This document shows positions 38,069 through 46,117 of a stretch of 64,000 nucleotides of DNA, piece after piece. Within the stretch, counting starts at the first letter, position 1. Every line of letters begins with the position of its first letter. The translations under genes were made by a program, and so were the position numbers. The DNA lies in NCBI RefSeq assembly GCF_943914565.1, contig NZ_CALUCN010000012.1, forward strand, positions 18,974-82,973, written 5' to 3'. The notes beneath the pieces are model-generated. The model did not search any database. It was not told the DNA's origin and saw only the letters and a list, made by a program, of their open reading frames with translations. The stretch is from an uncultured Tessaracoccus sp. (GTDB taxonomy: Bacteria; Actinomycetota; Actinomycetes; Propionibacteriales; Propionibacteriaceae).

Positions 38069-38543
38069 TTCCATGCCTTCATGAATTCGTCGCCGATCGC
38101 GACAAGCTCTTCCTTGGACGCGGTGGCGCTGTAGATAGAAACCACTCCCTTCCATGCGTCGGTGTGACAATTGCAACCCCGGCACCGTTACTCTTGCAGA
38201 GCCAGTTTCCGAGGGCTGTGGAGTTTCCAGCCACCCACGTCTTTGTTGCTGATGTGTTTTCTGTGTATGCGACCATCAAGGACCCGCTGGGAGAGGTATA
38301 GTCGATGACCAACCTGTCTTGCCCGTCAGGCTCACCCCTCCATTCGCCGAATGCCGCGGGGAACCCTGGCGCCTCGCCTTCGTGTCCGGGGTAGGAGGCG
38401 GATGGTGTGGGGCTGGGTTCGACGACCGGTGACGTGGGCGTGGTCGGCGTTGGGGTGGGCGTTGGGTCCTGTGTCGGTGTGCAGGCGGTGAGGGCTGCGA
38501 GGGCGAGTGCGGCGGTGAGCGCGTGGCGTGGGGGAAGGGTCAT
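38065..38543 (-). pseudogene. Lipoprotein, tandem paralogue 2, frameshifted
   Basis: The middle copy has the same signal and lipobox (LALAALTACTP), Thr/Pro linker and PSASYPGHEGE as its neighbours. After GAGVAI the frame shifts, near 38166-38176: the open frame reads VTPTHGREWFLS and stops at 38079, whereas the next frame restores the family sequence NCHTDAWKGVVSIYS and ends EFMKAWK at 38065. One base is missing at the segment corresponding to SSCHTDAW in the sister copies. The restored end still overlaps the next start (ATGA), so the loss is recent, a sequencing error, or a programmed shift. Confidence 0.75.
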
Positions 38544-39022
38544 TTCCATGCCTTCATGAGTTCGTCGCCGATGGCGGCGAGCTCTGCTTCGGTGGTGTGC
38601 AGGAGGTAGAGCCCGACTGCACCGTTCCACGCATCGGTGTGGCAGCTGGACACCCCGGCGATGTTGGTGTCGCAGAGCCAGTGTCTGATGACGTGCGGGC
38701 TCTGATCTACCCACATTTTCGAAGAGCTCGTGTTGCTCGCATATGCCACGGTGAGGCCCCCGTCCGGTGAGGCATACTCGATCTGGGCGTTGGCGAGGCT
38801 GCCGGAGTCGTGTTTCCATTTGCCGAAGCTCTTGGGTGGTTCTGGTGGGTCGCCGATGTGTCCGGGGTAGGAGACGGACGGTGTGGGGCTGGGCTCGACG
38901 GTCGGCGTGGACGAGGCCGGCGTTAGGGTGGGTGCCGGTTCCTCTGCCGGTGTGCAGGCGGCGAGGGACGTACAGAGGGCGGCAGCCATGCTGGGTAGAA
39001 GGACGCGCACGATCACTGACAT
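38540..39022 (-). CDS. Lipoprotein, tandem paralogue 3
   Basis: A 160-residue lipoprotein, the most upstream of three tandem copies. Its signal ends at SLAACTP. A Pro/Thr-rich tether is followed by the shared domain (PSVSYPGHIGDPPEPPKSFG, HWLCDTNIAGVSSCHTDAW, AIGDELMKAWK). The signal region differs more from copies 1 and 2 than they do from each other, so copies 1 and 2 are probably the younger duplication. ATG 39022 overlaps the end of the 303-residue gene by 10 bp, and its stop overlaps the next start (ATGA). Confidence 0.8.
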   Translation of the reverse strand: MSVIVRVLLPSMAAALCTSLAACTPAEEPAPTLTPASSTPTVEPSPTPSVSYPGHIGDPPEPPKSFGKWKHDSGSLANAQIEYASPDGGLTVAYASNTSSSKMWVDQSPHVIRHWLCDTNIAGVSSCHTDAWNGAVGLYLLHTTEAELAAIGDELMKAWK

Positions 39023-39924
39023 GGGTTCGACAGTTTCTCCGCGGAAGGCGCTGGCCATTCCGGCCACTCGCCGATCTCCTGAGCCTTGGCGATCAGTCGC
39101 TCGTCCGTCACCTGTTCGCCCAATCTCTCGAGGGCGGCGAGGAAGTTCTCTGCGTGGATCGTCGTCGCTTTGTCCAGCTCGTCTACGAGCGCTCCTGCGT
39201 AAGTCTTCCAGTCAAGGACGGTCGACGGTGCAAGCACGAGCTTGTCCAGGATGTCCCGGGACTTCTTCATGTCGTTGATGTAGATGGTTGCGAGCGCCTC
39301 ATAGACATCGATCGCCGCCTGTGCGAGCCGAACGGTTGCCTCATCTAGGGCGTCGATGTCCCCATGGCACCACTCGATACGCCTGGCTTGGAGGCGCAAG
39401 GAATCTGAGTAAGTGCGAGAGGCCTCGTCGCTCCAGTTGGAACTCAAGAGTTCCTGCTCTCTACTCGCCAGCTCTACGCCTGCGTCGCGAAAAGACTGCC
39501 GGGCAGCGCGTAGGTTGGTCACGCCTTGGTCAAGGACCTTGGGGAGTTGCATCAGTGCATCCAGGTCCTCTGAGGTCAAGGACTCCAAACCGTCGGCCTT
39601 GTCCTTGGCCTGCTCCAGCAGCTCACGGGCGGCCAATGCCTCTGGCTGAACGAACTGCTGGGAGTGTCTGACAACCCAGTCCGCTCTCCCGAAAAGAGGC
39701 TCGGGCCATACGGTGCCGACCTGGGGCTTCGCGTATGTGTGGTCAGGGGTGTTGAGGAAAACCCAGTCACACGACGCACCGTCCGGTGCTTCGAACGCCA
39801 CGGCGTACCCGTACCCGTTGTCGCTGTGGAAGAGGTCTTGGGTTTGCGCGAGGCCGTGGCGTAAGTACTCTCGCTTGTCAGCGACGTTGTCGGCCAGCGT
39901 CGCAAGCGCGCTCGTCTCAGTCAT
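39013..39924 (-). CDS. Helical protein with WXG-like turn, possible type VII secreted or effector-type protein
   Basis: A 303-residue soluble protein without a classical signal. Residues about 1-90 are a separate part with DNGYGYAVAFEAPDG and DHTYAKPQVGTVWPEPLFG. Residues about 100-300 are long helices containing the motif SSNWSDEASRTYSDSL, which has the W-x-D/G turn between two helices seen in WXG/LXG domains of type VII substrates. It could be an ESX substrate with a small N-terminal domain. It is the third gene of the operon, overlapping the WXG-like gene by 8 bp and the lipoprotein by 10 bp. No catalytic motif is recognised. Confidence 0.55.
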   Translation of the reverse strand: MTETSALATLADNVADKREYLRHGLAQTQDLFHSDNGYGYAVAFEAPDGASCDWVFLNTPDHTYAKPQVGTVWPEPLFGRADWVVRHSQQFVQPEALAARELLEQAKDKADGLESLTSEDLDALMQLPKVLDQGVTNLRAARQSFRDAGVELASREQELLSSNWSDEASRTYSDSLRLQARRIEWCHGDIDALDEATVRLAQAAIDVYEALATIYINDMKKSRDILDKLVLAPSTVLDWKTYAGALVDELDKATTIHAENFLAALERLGEQVTDERLIAKAQEIGEWPEWPAPSAEKLSNPCQ

Positions 39925-40240
39925 CGTGTCCCCAATCTCTTGCGAGGGCTTCTGCCTCGTCCTCGGCCATCCCGTAGCTCTTGGCTGACTCCGTCAGTGC
40001 CCCGGCAAATGCGTGGCAGGCCTCCGCCCCCATGTGGATGTTCGCGCAGAGGTTGCGCTTCGCATCGTTGAGCGCAGGGATGAGCGCGAGCAGACGGTCG
40101 TCGAGTTTCGGGTTGAGGTCCGGGAGCCTTGGGAGGCTGTCCAGCTTGCGCCAGTGCTCGTGCAAGGTCTCTGCGGTGTCGTGCCAGTAGTTGATCTGCG
40201 GTGGGAAGAAGTCGAGGTCGAACGACTTGGGTTCGGTCAT
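39917..40240 (-). CDS. Small WXG100/EspC-like protein
   Basis: A 107-residue, mostly helical protein (FFPPQINYWHDTAETLHEHW, LLALIPALNDAKRNLCANIH, CHAFAGALTESAKSYGMAED) with a Trp-containing first helix and a typical EspC-like C-terminal helix ending EDEAEALARDWG. Length and pattern suit a type VII secretion partner of the following 303-residue protein. ATG 40240 overlaps the previous stop (ATGA), and its stop overlaps the next gene. No secretion machinery is in the window. Confidence 0.6.
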   Translation of the reverse strand: MTEPKSFDLDFFPPQINYWHDTAETLHEHWRKLDSLPRLPDLNPKLDDRLLALIPALNDAKRNLCANIHMGAEACHAFAGALTESAKSYGMAEDEAEALARDWGHDD

Positions 40241-40743
40241 GCGTACTCCTTGACGAATCGGGCGAGCCGGTCCTGGGCAGGGGTGGGCGTGGTGTCTGGC
40301 GCGTCGGGGCGAGCGAGCAGCGTCATGAACTCCTCGGAGATCGCCTGCTTCGAGGCGCGACGGAGCCAGTCGGTGTCGACGTCGAGCTGGTGGAGCAGGC
40401 CGCCGCGCCACGTGCTCCGACCGCGACGACCCTCGACGACCTGCTCGATCGGCTCGGGCGCGGCGTCCCGCTCGGCGCGAGCCTCGCGGATGAGTGTCGT
40501 GAGCTCTCGCAGGGCGGACAACGGCATGCTGCCGATCCGGAGATCCGTCCCAGCGCTGCTGAGATGTGCACGGTAGTGCTCGTCAGCAGCGCGTCGGATG
40601 CTCGTGAGGAGCGAGTACGGCTCGCGGGCGTCGAGCCACCTGTTGGTGGCGGCGACGGAGAGCGGGCCGTCGTCGGCCCACTCGATGTCGACGAGGTGCG
40701 GTGCCGCGTCGGTGCTGGTGATCGTGGAGTCGTCTGGCGACAT
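40237..40743 (-). CDS. Hypothetical protein, first gene of the WXG-lipoprotein operon
   Basis: A 168-residue cytoplasmic protein (DIEWADDGPLSVAATNRWLD, SIRRAADEHYRAHLSSAG, ALRELTTLIREARAERD) with no membrane segment. It could be an EspG-like chaperone or a structural component of the locus; the family is not recognised. ATG 40743 is preceded by TATGGT (complement of 40751-40756) with exactly 7 nt, so a leaderless operon mRNA starts here. Genes 40743 to 37589 all overlap and form one unit. Confidence 0.55.
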   Translation of the reverse strand: MSPDDSTITSTDAAPHLVDIEWADDGPLSVAATNRWLDAREPYSLLTSIRRAADEHYRAHLSSAGTDLRIGSMPLSALRELTTLIREARAERDAAPEPIEQVVEGRRGRSTWRGGLLHQLDVDTDWLRRASKQAISEEFMTLLARPDAPDTTPTPAQDRLARFVKEYA

Positions 40744-40797
40744 GGTGGGGACCATAGCAACGCAGGGGGTCACCGTCGGATCACCAGCGCCGGAGGC

Positions 40798-41661
40798 TCA
40801 CGAACGTCGGCGCACCACTCGTCGCAGGGTGCGGACGAGCACGAGTGCCACGAAGGCCACCCCTTCGACGAGGGCGATCGTGGGCGCCGTGGCGAGGTCG
40901 GCACTGGTGGCGACGGCGAGCCCGGCCATCGCGGTCGCGACCGCGATGAGCGGCGCGAGCAGGCACATCACCCGAAGTCGCTGCACGAGCAGCCGGGCCA
41001 TCGCCGCGGGCAGGGCCATGAGCGCGACGACGAGGATCGAGCCCACCGCCTGGAACGCCGCCACGATCGTGAGCGACGTCAGCACCATGAGCGCCAGCTG
41101 CACTCGCCGCACGGGCATGCCGCTCGTCGCTGCCAACATCGGGTCGAAGGACGCGACCTCGAGCACCCGGAACGCCCCGACGACGAACGCCCCGTCCACG
41201 AGCAGGACCGGCAGCAGCCACCACATCGCCTGCGGGCCGAGGTCGAGCCCCGCGACGACGAGACGCTCGCTGCGCAGCGCGAGGAGGTTGAGCTCGCCGC
41301 TCAGGACCACGCGTTCGGAGAGGTGCACGCCGCTCAGCTGCGTCGACATCAGCCAGACACCGACGGCGAACAGCGCCGGGAACACCAGCGCCTGCCCGGC
41401 GTCCGCACTGGCCAGCCGGGCGTGCCGCAGCCACTCTGCAGCTACTGCGACCAGCACGCCCAGGCCCGAGGCGATCACCACCATCGACACCGAGTGTGTG
41501 CTGCCCGAGCACAGCGCGCCGATCACGATCCCCGGGAACACGGCGTGGCTGATCGCGTCGATGAGCATCGACTGCCGTCTGACGACGAGGAACACCCCGG
41601 GCAGCGCACAGGTCGCCGCCGTCACGGCGGTGAGCAGCACGAGTGCCACGACGAGCGTCAT
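40798..41661 (-). CDS. Metal ABC transporter permease, ZnuB/MntB type (second copy)
   Basis: A 287-residue ABC-3 family permease with about eight membrane helices (PGVFLVVRRQSMLIDAISHA, then VFPGIVIGALCSG). The SHAVFPG segment near residue 38 is the typical metal-permease signature. It pairs with the second permease (41658-42563), the ATPase and the binding protein to import Mn or Zn. ATG 41661 overlaps the previous stop (ATGA). A highly basic C-terminus (RTLRRVVRRRS) is cytoplasmic. It is the last gene of the transporter operon. Confidence 0.93.
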   Translation of the reverse strand: MTLVVALVLLTAVTAATCALPGVFLVVRRQSMLIDAISHAVFPGIVIGALCSGSTHSVSMVVIASGLGVLVAVAAEWLRHARLASADAGQALVFPALFAVGVWLMSTQLSGVHLSERVVLSGELNLLALRSERLVVAGLDLGPQAMWWLLPVLLVDGAFVVGAFRVLEVASFDPMLAATSGMPVRRVQLALMVLTSLTIVAAFQAVGSILVVALMALPAAMARLLVQRLRVMCLLAPLIAVATAMAGLAVATSADLATAPTIALVEGVAFVALVLVRTLRRVVRRRS

Positions 41662-42563
41662 GCGGCCACCCCCACCGGACGTCGGGCGCGTCGCCTGCGC
41701 AGGATCCCCCGCGGCGCCACCACCAACGACACCGCGAACCCGAGAAACAGCACCACGACGATGACCGGGCCGGTGGGGACCTTGCCGAGCTGGACCGCCG
41801 TCGCGGATCCGACGACGGCCCCGCCCGCGCCGAGCAGGGCGCTCGCGACCAGCATCGCGGGCAGGCGCCGGACCCAGAGGCGTGCGGTAGCGGCGGGCAG
41901 CGTCGCGAACCCCACGATGAGGATCACCCCGACGGCCTTGATGCCCAGCACGAGCCCCGTCGTGAGCACGACGAGGAGCACCCCGCCGAGGAGGCGTGGC
42001 CGGAAGCCGAGCACGTGCGCGGCCACGGGGTCGAACAGCAACAGCCCGAGCTCCTTGCGGCACACGACGACGAACGCCACGACGCCCACGGCGACGGCCC
42101 CGATGGTCCAGAGGTCCTGGGCGAGCATCGTCGCGGCGTTGCCGAACACGTACGATTCGATCCCTCCGCGGCCCGGCAACGACGAATGCGTGATCCACCG
42201 CAGCAGCACCATCCCGCCACCGAAGAAGATCGCGAGCGACGCGGCCATCGCGGCGTCAGCTCCCAGGGGCGTGGTGCTGCTCACCCAACCGGTGAGCAGC
42301 ACCGCCGCCAGCGACGCACCGAGTGCACCCACCACCAGCACCGGCATCATGCGTCCGTCCACCCCGAGCAGCCCCGCCGCGACGAGGAACGCCGCCGCCA
42401 CGCCCGCCACCGACGAGTGGCCGATCACGTCGGAGAGCATCGACCTGCGCTGCAGGAACAGGAAGCAGCCCAGCAGCCCCGCGACCGCCCCGACGAGGCT
42501 CGTGCCGAGCAGCATCGTGCGGAACGTGTACGTCGTGAGGAGTGCGCCGATGCCCGACGTCAT
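41658..42563 (-). CDS. Metal ABC transporter permease, ZnuB/MntB type (first copy)
   Basis: A 301-residue ABC-3 permease (LGCFLFLQRRSMLSDVIGHS, SVAGVAAAFLVAAG; later VLGIKAVGVILIVGFATLPA). It probably forms a heterodimer with the next permease, as in Mn/Zn importers with two membrane subunits. It overlaps the ATPase gene upstream and the second permease downstream by 4 bp each. Membrane-embedded, with a basic C-terminal tail (RGILRRRRARR). Confidence 0.93.
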   Translation of the reverse strand: MTSGIGALLTTYTFRTMLLGTSLVGAVAGLLGCFLFLQRRSMLSDVIGHSSVAGVAAAFLVAAGLLGVDGRMMPVLVVGALGASLAAVLLTGWVSSTTPLGADAAMAASLAIFFGGGMVLLRWITHSSLPGRGGIESYVFGNAATMLAQDLWTIGAVAVGVVAFVVVCRKELGLLLFDPVAAHVLGFRPRLLGGVLLVVLTTGLVLGIKAVGVILIVGFATLPAATARLWVRRLPAMLVASALLGAGGAVVGSATAVQLGKVPTGPVIVVVLFLGFAVSLVVAPRGILRRRRARRPVGVAA

Positions 42564-43291
42564 GCGGCCGCCCGCTCGTCGTGCAGCCCATAGGCGCGCA
42601 GGATCGCGTCGTCGGTGAGCACCGCCCGGGCGGGCCCCTGCGCGAGCACGTCCCCGTCGCGCAGCAGCACCACCTCGTCGGCGAGTGCGCGGACGCCCGA
42701 GAGGTCGTGGTGGACCATCACGACGGTGCGCCCGGCCGCGCGCAGGTCGCGCAGACGGTCCTCGATCGTGCGGGCCGAGGCCACGTCGACGCCGGCGAGG
42801 GGCTCGTCGAGCAGGAACACGTCGGGGTCCTGCGCGAGGATCCGGGCCATGAACGTTCGTTGCTGCTGCCCGCCGGAGAGTTCGCTGATCTGGCGGTCGC
42901 GCAGGTCGGCGATGCCCATGCAGGCCAGGGCCTCGTCGGCGATCCGGCGGTCCTCGGCCGTGGGACGCCGGAACCAGCCGCGACGCCCGTAGCGGCCCAT
43001 GCGCACGACGTCTGCCACCGTCGCGGGGAAGTCCCGGTCCACCATCGCCGCCTGCGGCATGTAGCCGACGCGATGCCGGACCTCGTCGAAGCGGCGGCCG
43101 TGGAAGCGCACGGTGCCGGACCGCGTCGGGACGAGGCCGACGGTGGCCTTGAGGAGGGTGGACTTGCCCGCGCCGTTGGGGCCCACGAGCGCGACGACGT
43201 GCCCGGCCGGGACGGTGACCGTCGCGTCGCGCACGGCCACGTGGTGCCGGTAGGCGACGGTGAGGCCCCGGACGGTGAGGGCGGCCGTCAC
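42560..43291 (-). CDS. Metal ABC transporter ATP-binding protein
   Basis: A 243-residue ATPase that powers import. Walker A is GPNGAGKSTLLK near residue 38, the Q-loop is GYMPQAAMVDRDFP, the signature is LSGGQQQRTFMARIL near 139, Walker B is VFLLDEPLAGVD near 160, and the switch His is in VVMVHHDLSGV. It belongs to the ZnuC/MntB-type group. It overlaps the binding-protein gene upstream (ATGA) and the first permease downstream. Confidence 0.95.
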   Translation of the reverse strand: MTAALTVRGLTVAYRHHVAVRDATVTVPAGHVVALVGPNGAGKSTLLKATVGLVPTRSGTVRFHGRRFDEVRHRVGYMPQAAMVDRDFPATVADVVRMGRYGRRGWFRRPTAEDRRIADEALACMGIADLRDRQISELSGGQQQRTFMARILAQDPDVFLLDEPLAGVDVASARTIEDRLRDLRAAGRTVVMVHHDLSGVRALADEVVLLRDGDVLAQGPARAVLTDDAILRAYGLHDERAAA

Positions 43292-44256
43292 TTGCCCGCC
43301 TTCTTGAAGGCGGCGACCATCTGCTCGACGTTGTACTGGAAGGCGCCGAGGTAGGTGTCCGTCGGGGCGCTCTCGCCGAGCGAGTCCGCGTAGAGCGGCG
43401 TGTCCGCGATCTCGACGTGGCCGCCCTTGGCCTTGACGGCCTCCTTCACGTGCGTGATCGCCTCGGGGTTGGAGAGGTTGTCCTGGAAGATCACGCCGAC
43501 GTGCTTGTCTGCGATGAGCGAGGCGAGTTCGTCGATCTCGACGGCGGACATCTGCGCCTCGGAGGAGACGAAGTCGGTGGCATGGATCTCGATGTCGAAG
43601 GTCTTGCCGAGGTAGTTGAACGCGTCGTGGCCGGTGACGAGCACGCGCTGGGCCTTGGGGATGGCCTCGAACGACGCCCTCGCCTCGCGCTCGGCGTCAC
43701 GGATGCGGGTGTTGTAGGCCTTGGCGTTGGCGCGGTAGGTGTCGGCGTTGGCGGCGTCGACCTCGGCGAGCTTGTCGGCCGTCGCGGTGACCACGTGGGT
43801 CCACGCCTCGGGGGAGTTCCAGACGTGCGGGTCGTGGCCCTCGACCTTGCCGTCCTCCTCCCAGGGCAGGAGGAGTTCGTCGGGGATCGCTTCCCCGGCT
43901 GCGACCTGCTTGGCGCCCAGCGCGTCGAGCTGGTCCATCATCTGGTGCTCCATGTCGTGCGAGGTCCACACCACGACGTCGGCTGCCTCGAGCCGCTCCG
44001 CGTCGGCCGTCGTGAGGGCCTGCGTGTGCGGGTCGCCGCCGGGCCCGACGAGCACCGCGACGTCCGCGTCCGGCGCGATGTTGTGCACCGCGTCGCCGAG
44101 GTACCCCGTCGTCGCGACGACGCTGAGCTTCGACGGGACGCCCCCGGCCGCGCCGGTGCTGGGACGGGCGTTATCGGCGTGGTCGACGGCGCATCCCGCG
44201 GTGGCGACGATGGCGAGGGCCGCGGCGGTCGCGGCCAGACGGCGGGTGATGGGCAT
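43288..44256 (-). CDS. Metal-binding lipoprotein of the ABC importer (MntA/PsaA-like)
   Basis: A 322-residue solute-binding lipoprotein with lipobox TAGCAVD at Cys22. Probable metal ligands are His in GGDPHTQAL, His in HDPHVWNSP, Glu in VSSEAQMSA and Asp in DTPLYADSL. The His-His-Glu-Asp set is that of Mn-type proteins (PsaA/MntA), not the three-His set of ZnuA, and there is no His-rich loop. A Mn or Fe substrate is therefore suggested, although a Zur-like box lies upstream. ATG 44256 has GGAGGA upstream. It is the first gene of the operon. Confidence 0.92.
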   Translation of the reverse strand: MPITRRLAATAAALAIVATAGCAVDHADNARPSTGAAGGVPSKLSVVATTGYLGDAVHNIAPDADVAVLVGPGGDPHTQALTTADAERLEAADVVVWTSHDMEHQMMDQLDALGAKQVAAGEAIPDELLLPWEEDGKVEGHDPHVWNSPEAWTHVVTATADKLAEVDAANADTYRANAKAYNTRIRDAEREARASFEAIPKAQRVLVTGHDAFNYLGKTFDIEIHATDFVSSEAQMSAVEIDELASLIADKHVGVIFQDNLSNPEAITHVKEAVKAKGGHVEIADTPLYADSLGESAPTDTYLGAFQYNVEQMVAAFKKAGK

Positions 44257-44277
44257 GAGGTCCTCCTGTGTGTGCGA

Positions 44278-44299
44278 GTTAGGGTAGCCTTACCTTAAC
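44278..44299 (-). promoter_or_regulatory. DtxR/IdeR/MntR-like operator before the metal transporter
   Basis: TTAGGGTAGCCTTACCTTAA (44279-44298) is close to the actinobacterial iron box (TTAGGTTAGGCTAACCTAA) and nearly palindromic. It lies 22-43 bp upstream of the binding-protein start, in promoter position. It predicts repression by a DtxR-family metalloregulator with Fe or Mn. Confidence 0.7.
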
Positions 44300-44300
44300 A

Positions 44301-44317
44301 ATGAGAATCGTTCTCAT
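44301..44317 (-). promoter_or_regulatory. Zur/Fur-like palindrome before the metal transporter
   Basis: ATGAGAATCGTTCTCAT is a perfect 7-3-7 palindrome. In the other orientation it reads TGAGAACGATTCTCA, close to actinobacterial Zur boxes. It directly abuts the DtxR-like box, so two metal sensors may control one operon. Confidence 0.65.
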
Positions 44318-44332
44318 GGCAAGGGGGTGCCG

Positions 44333-44450
44333 GTACGGGAGGAGGGAGCGTTGCGCACGGTTTCGTCCCCGCGTGGTGTGTTCGGGCGTTCAGTGGGGTC
44401 GAGATCGTCGCGCGGGGACGAAACCGTGCGCGCAGGGGCAGTTCCCGTAC
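44333..44450. repeat. 118-bp nested palindrome upstream of hsdM
   Basis: Outer arms GTACGGGA (44333-44340) / TCCCGTAC (44443-44450). Inner perfect 21-bp arms at 44353-44373 and 44411-44431 (core CACGGTTTCGTCCCCGCG). The architecture, arms around TTTCGT and a 37-bp centre, resembles the seven-copy palindrome family, but the sequence is different. It lies in the gap between the metal transporter and the restriction genes; no gene is present there. Confidence 0.75.
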
Positions 44451-44548
44451 GCCGACGTCGCGCCTCCCGCCGCGCTGTCAGTGCTCGCCGATAGGGTGTG
44501 AGCACCATGGACGCCAGGGGTGGCGTCGGGCTTGGAGGAGGAGCGGGC

Positions 44549-46117
44549 ATGGTCCCCATCACGAAGGAAACACAACGGGCTGAGCTGCACCGCACCATTT
44601 GGCGAATCGCCAATGACCTGCGCGGCTCCGTCGACGGGTGGGACTTCAAGGCTTACGTGCTGGGCATGCTCTTCTACCGGTTCATCTCGGAAAACCTCAC
44701 GGCTTACATCAACCGGCTCGAGCGTGCCTCTGGCGTGCCCGCCTTCGACTACGCGCAGCTCGGGGACGAGGAGGCCGAGTTCGGGCGAGAAGTCACTGTC
44801 CAGGAGAAGGGCTTCTACATCCTTCCCTCTGAGTTGTTCCACAACGTCCGGGCTCGCGCCCCGCACGATGCGGACCTCAACGAGACGCTGGCCCGGGTCT
44901 TCCGCAACATCGAGGGATCGGCGCTGGGCACGGAGTCCGAGGACGACCTCAAGGGCCTGTTCGACGACCTCGACGTGAACAGCTCCAAGCTCGGCTCGAC
45001 GGTGGCCACGCGCAACGCGAAGCTCGTGAAGCTGCTCGACGCGATCGGCGACATGCCGCTCGGCAACTACGAGGACAACTCCATCGACCTCTTCGGCGAC
45101 GCCTACGAGTACCTCATGCAGATGTACGCGTCGCAGGCCGGCAAGTCCGGCGGTGAGTACTACACGCCGCAGGAGGTTTCCGAGCTCCTCGCGCGGATCA
45201 CTGTCCACGGCAAGACGGAGGTCAACAAGGTCTACGACCCGGCGGTGGGCTCAGGCTCCCTGCTGCTGAAGTTCGCCAAGGTGCTCGGCAAGGACAAGGT
45301 GCGGCGCGGGTTCTTCGGGCAGGAAATCAACCTGACCACGTACAACCTCGCGCGGATCAACATGTTCCTGCACGACATCAACTACGAGAAGTTCCACATC
45401 GCCCACGGCAACACGCTCACCGACCCGGCGCACTGGGACGACGAGCCCTTCGAGGCGATCGTGTCCAATCCGCCCTACTCCATCAAGTGGGACGGCGACG
45501 CGAACGCGGAACTGATCCACGACCCGCGCTTCTCTCCGGCCGGCGTGCTCGCACCGAAGTCGAAGGCCGACCTCGCCTTCACCATGCACATGCTCTCCTG
45601 GCTGGCGGTGAACGGCACCGCCGCCATCGTCGAGTTCCCCGGCGTGCTGTACCGGGGCGGTGCGGAGCGGAAGATCCGCAAGTACCTCATTGACAACAAC
45701 TACGTCGACACCGTCATCCAGCTGCCGCCGGATCTGTTCTTCGGCACGACGATCGCCACCTGCATCATCGTGCTGAAGAAGTCGAAGGACGACAACGCGG
45801 TGCTCTTCATTGACGCGTCGGACCAGTTCACCCGCGTCGGCAACAAGAACAAGCTCGCCGACGAGCACCAGGAGACGATCCTGCGGACGTTCGCCGAGCG
45901 CGAGCCGGTCGACTACGTGGCCGCCCTCGTGGCGAACGAGACGATCGCCGACAACGAGTACAACCTCGCCGTGTCGTCCTACGTCGAGAAGGAGGACACC
46001 CGCGAGGAGATCGACATCGTCGAGCTCAACGCCGAGATCGCCCGCATCGTCGCCCGGCAGGCCGAGCTGCGCACCGCGATCGACGAGATCGTTGCCGACC
46101 TGGAGGGGGCCTCGTGA
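44549..46117 (+). CDS. hsdM: Type I restriction-modification methyltransferase subunit HsdM
   Basis: A 522-residue N6-adenine methyltransferase that, with HsdS, protects host DNA and, with HsdR, forms the restriction complex. Residues about 8-150 are the N-terminal HsdM helical domain (AELHRTIWRIANDLRGSVDG, WDFKAYVLGMLFYRF). The SAM site is VYDPAVGSGSLLL near residue 232, and the catalytic motif is NPPYS near 308. ATG 44549 is chosen because AGGAGGAG lies 6-8 nt upstream; in-frame starts at 44498 and 44507 have no such site. First gene of a five-gene overlapping operon. Confidence 0.95.
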   Translation: MVPITKETQRAELHRTIWRIANDLRGSVDGWDFKAYVLGMLFYRFISENLTAYINRLERASGVPAFDYAQLGDEEAEFGREVTVQEKGFYILPSELFHNVRARAPHDADLNETLARVFRNIEGSALGTESEDDLKGLFDDLDVNSSKLGSTVATRNAKLVKLLDAIGDMPLGNYEDNSIDLFGDAYEYLMQMYASQAGKSGGEYYTPQEVSELLARITVHGKTEVNKVYDPAVGSGSLLLKFAKVLGKDKVRRGFFGQEINLTTYNLARINMFLHDINYEKFHIAHGNTLTDPAHWDDEPFEAIVSNPPYSIKWDGDANAELIHDPRFSPAGVLAPKSKADLAFTMHMLSWLAVNGTAAIVEFPGVLYRGGAERKIRKYLIDNNYVDTVIQLPPDLFFGTTIATCIIVLKKSKDDNAVLFIDASDQFTRVGNKNKLADEHQETILRTFAEREPVDYVAALVANETIADNEYNLAVSSYVEKEDTREEIDIVELNAEIARIVARQAELRTAIDEIVADLEGAS

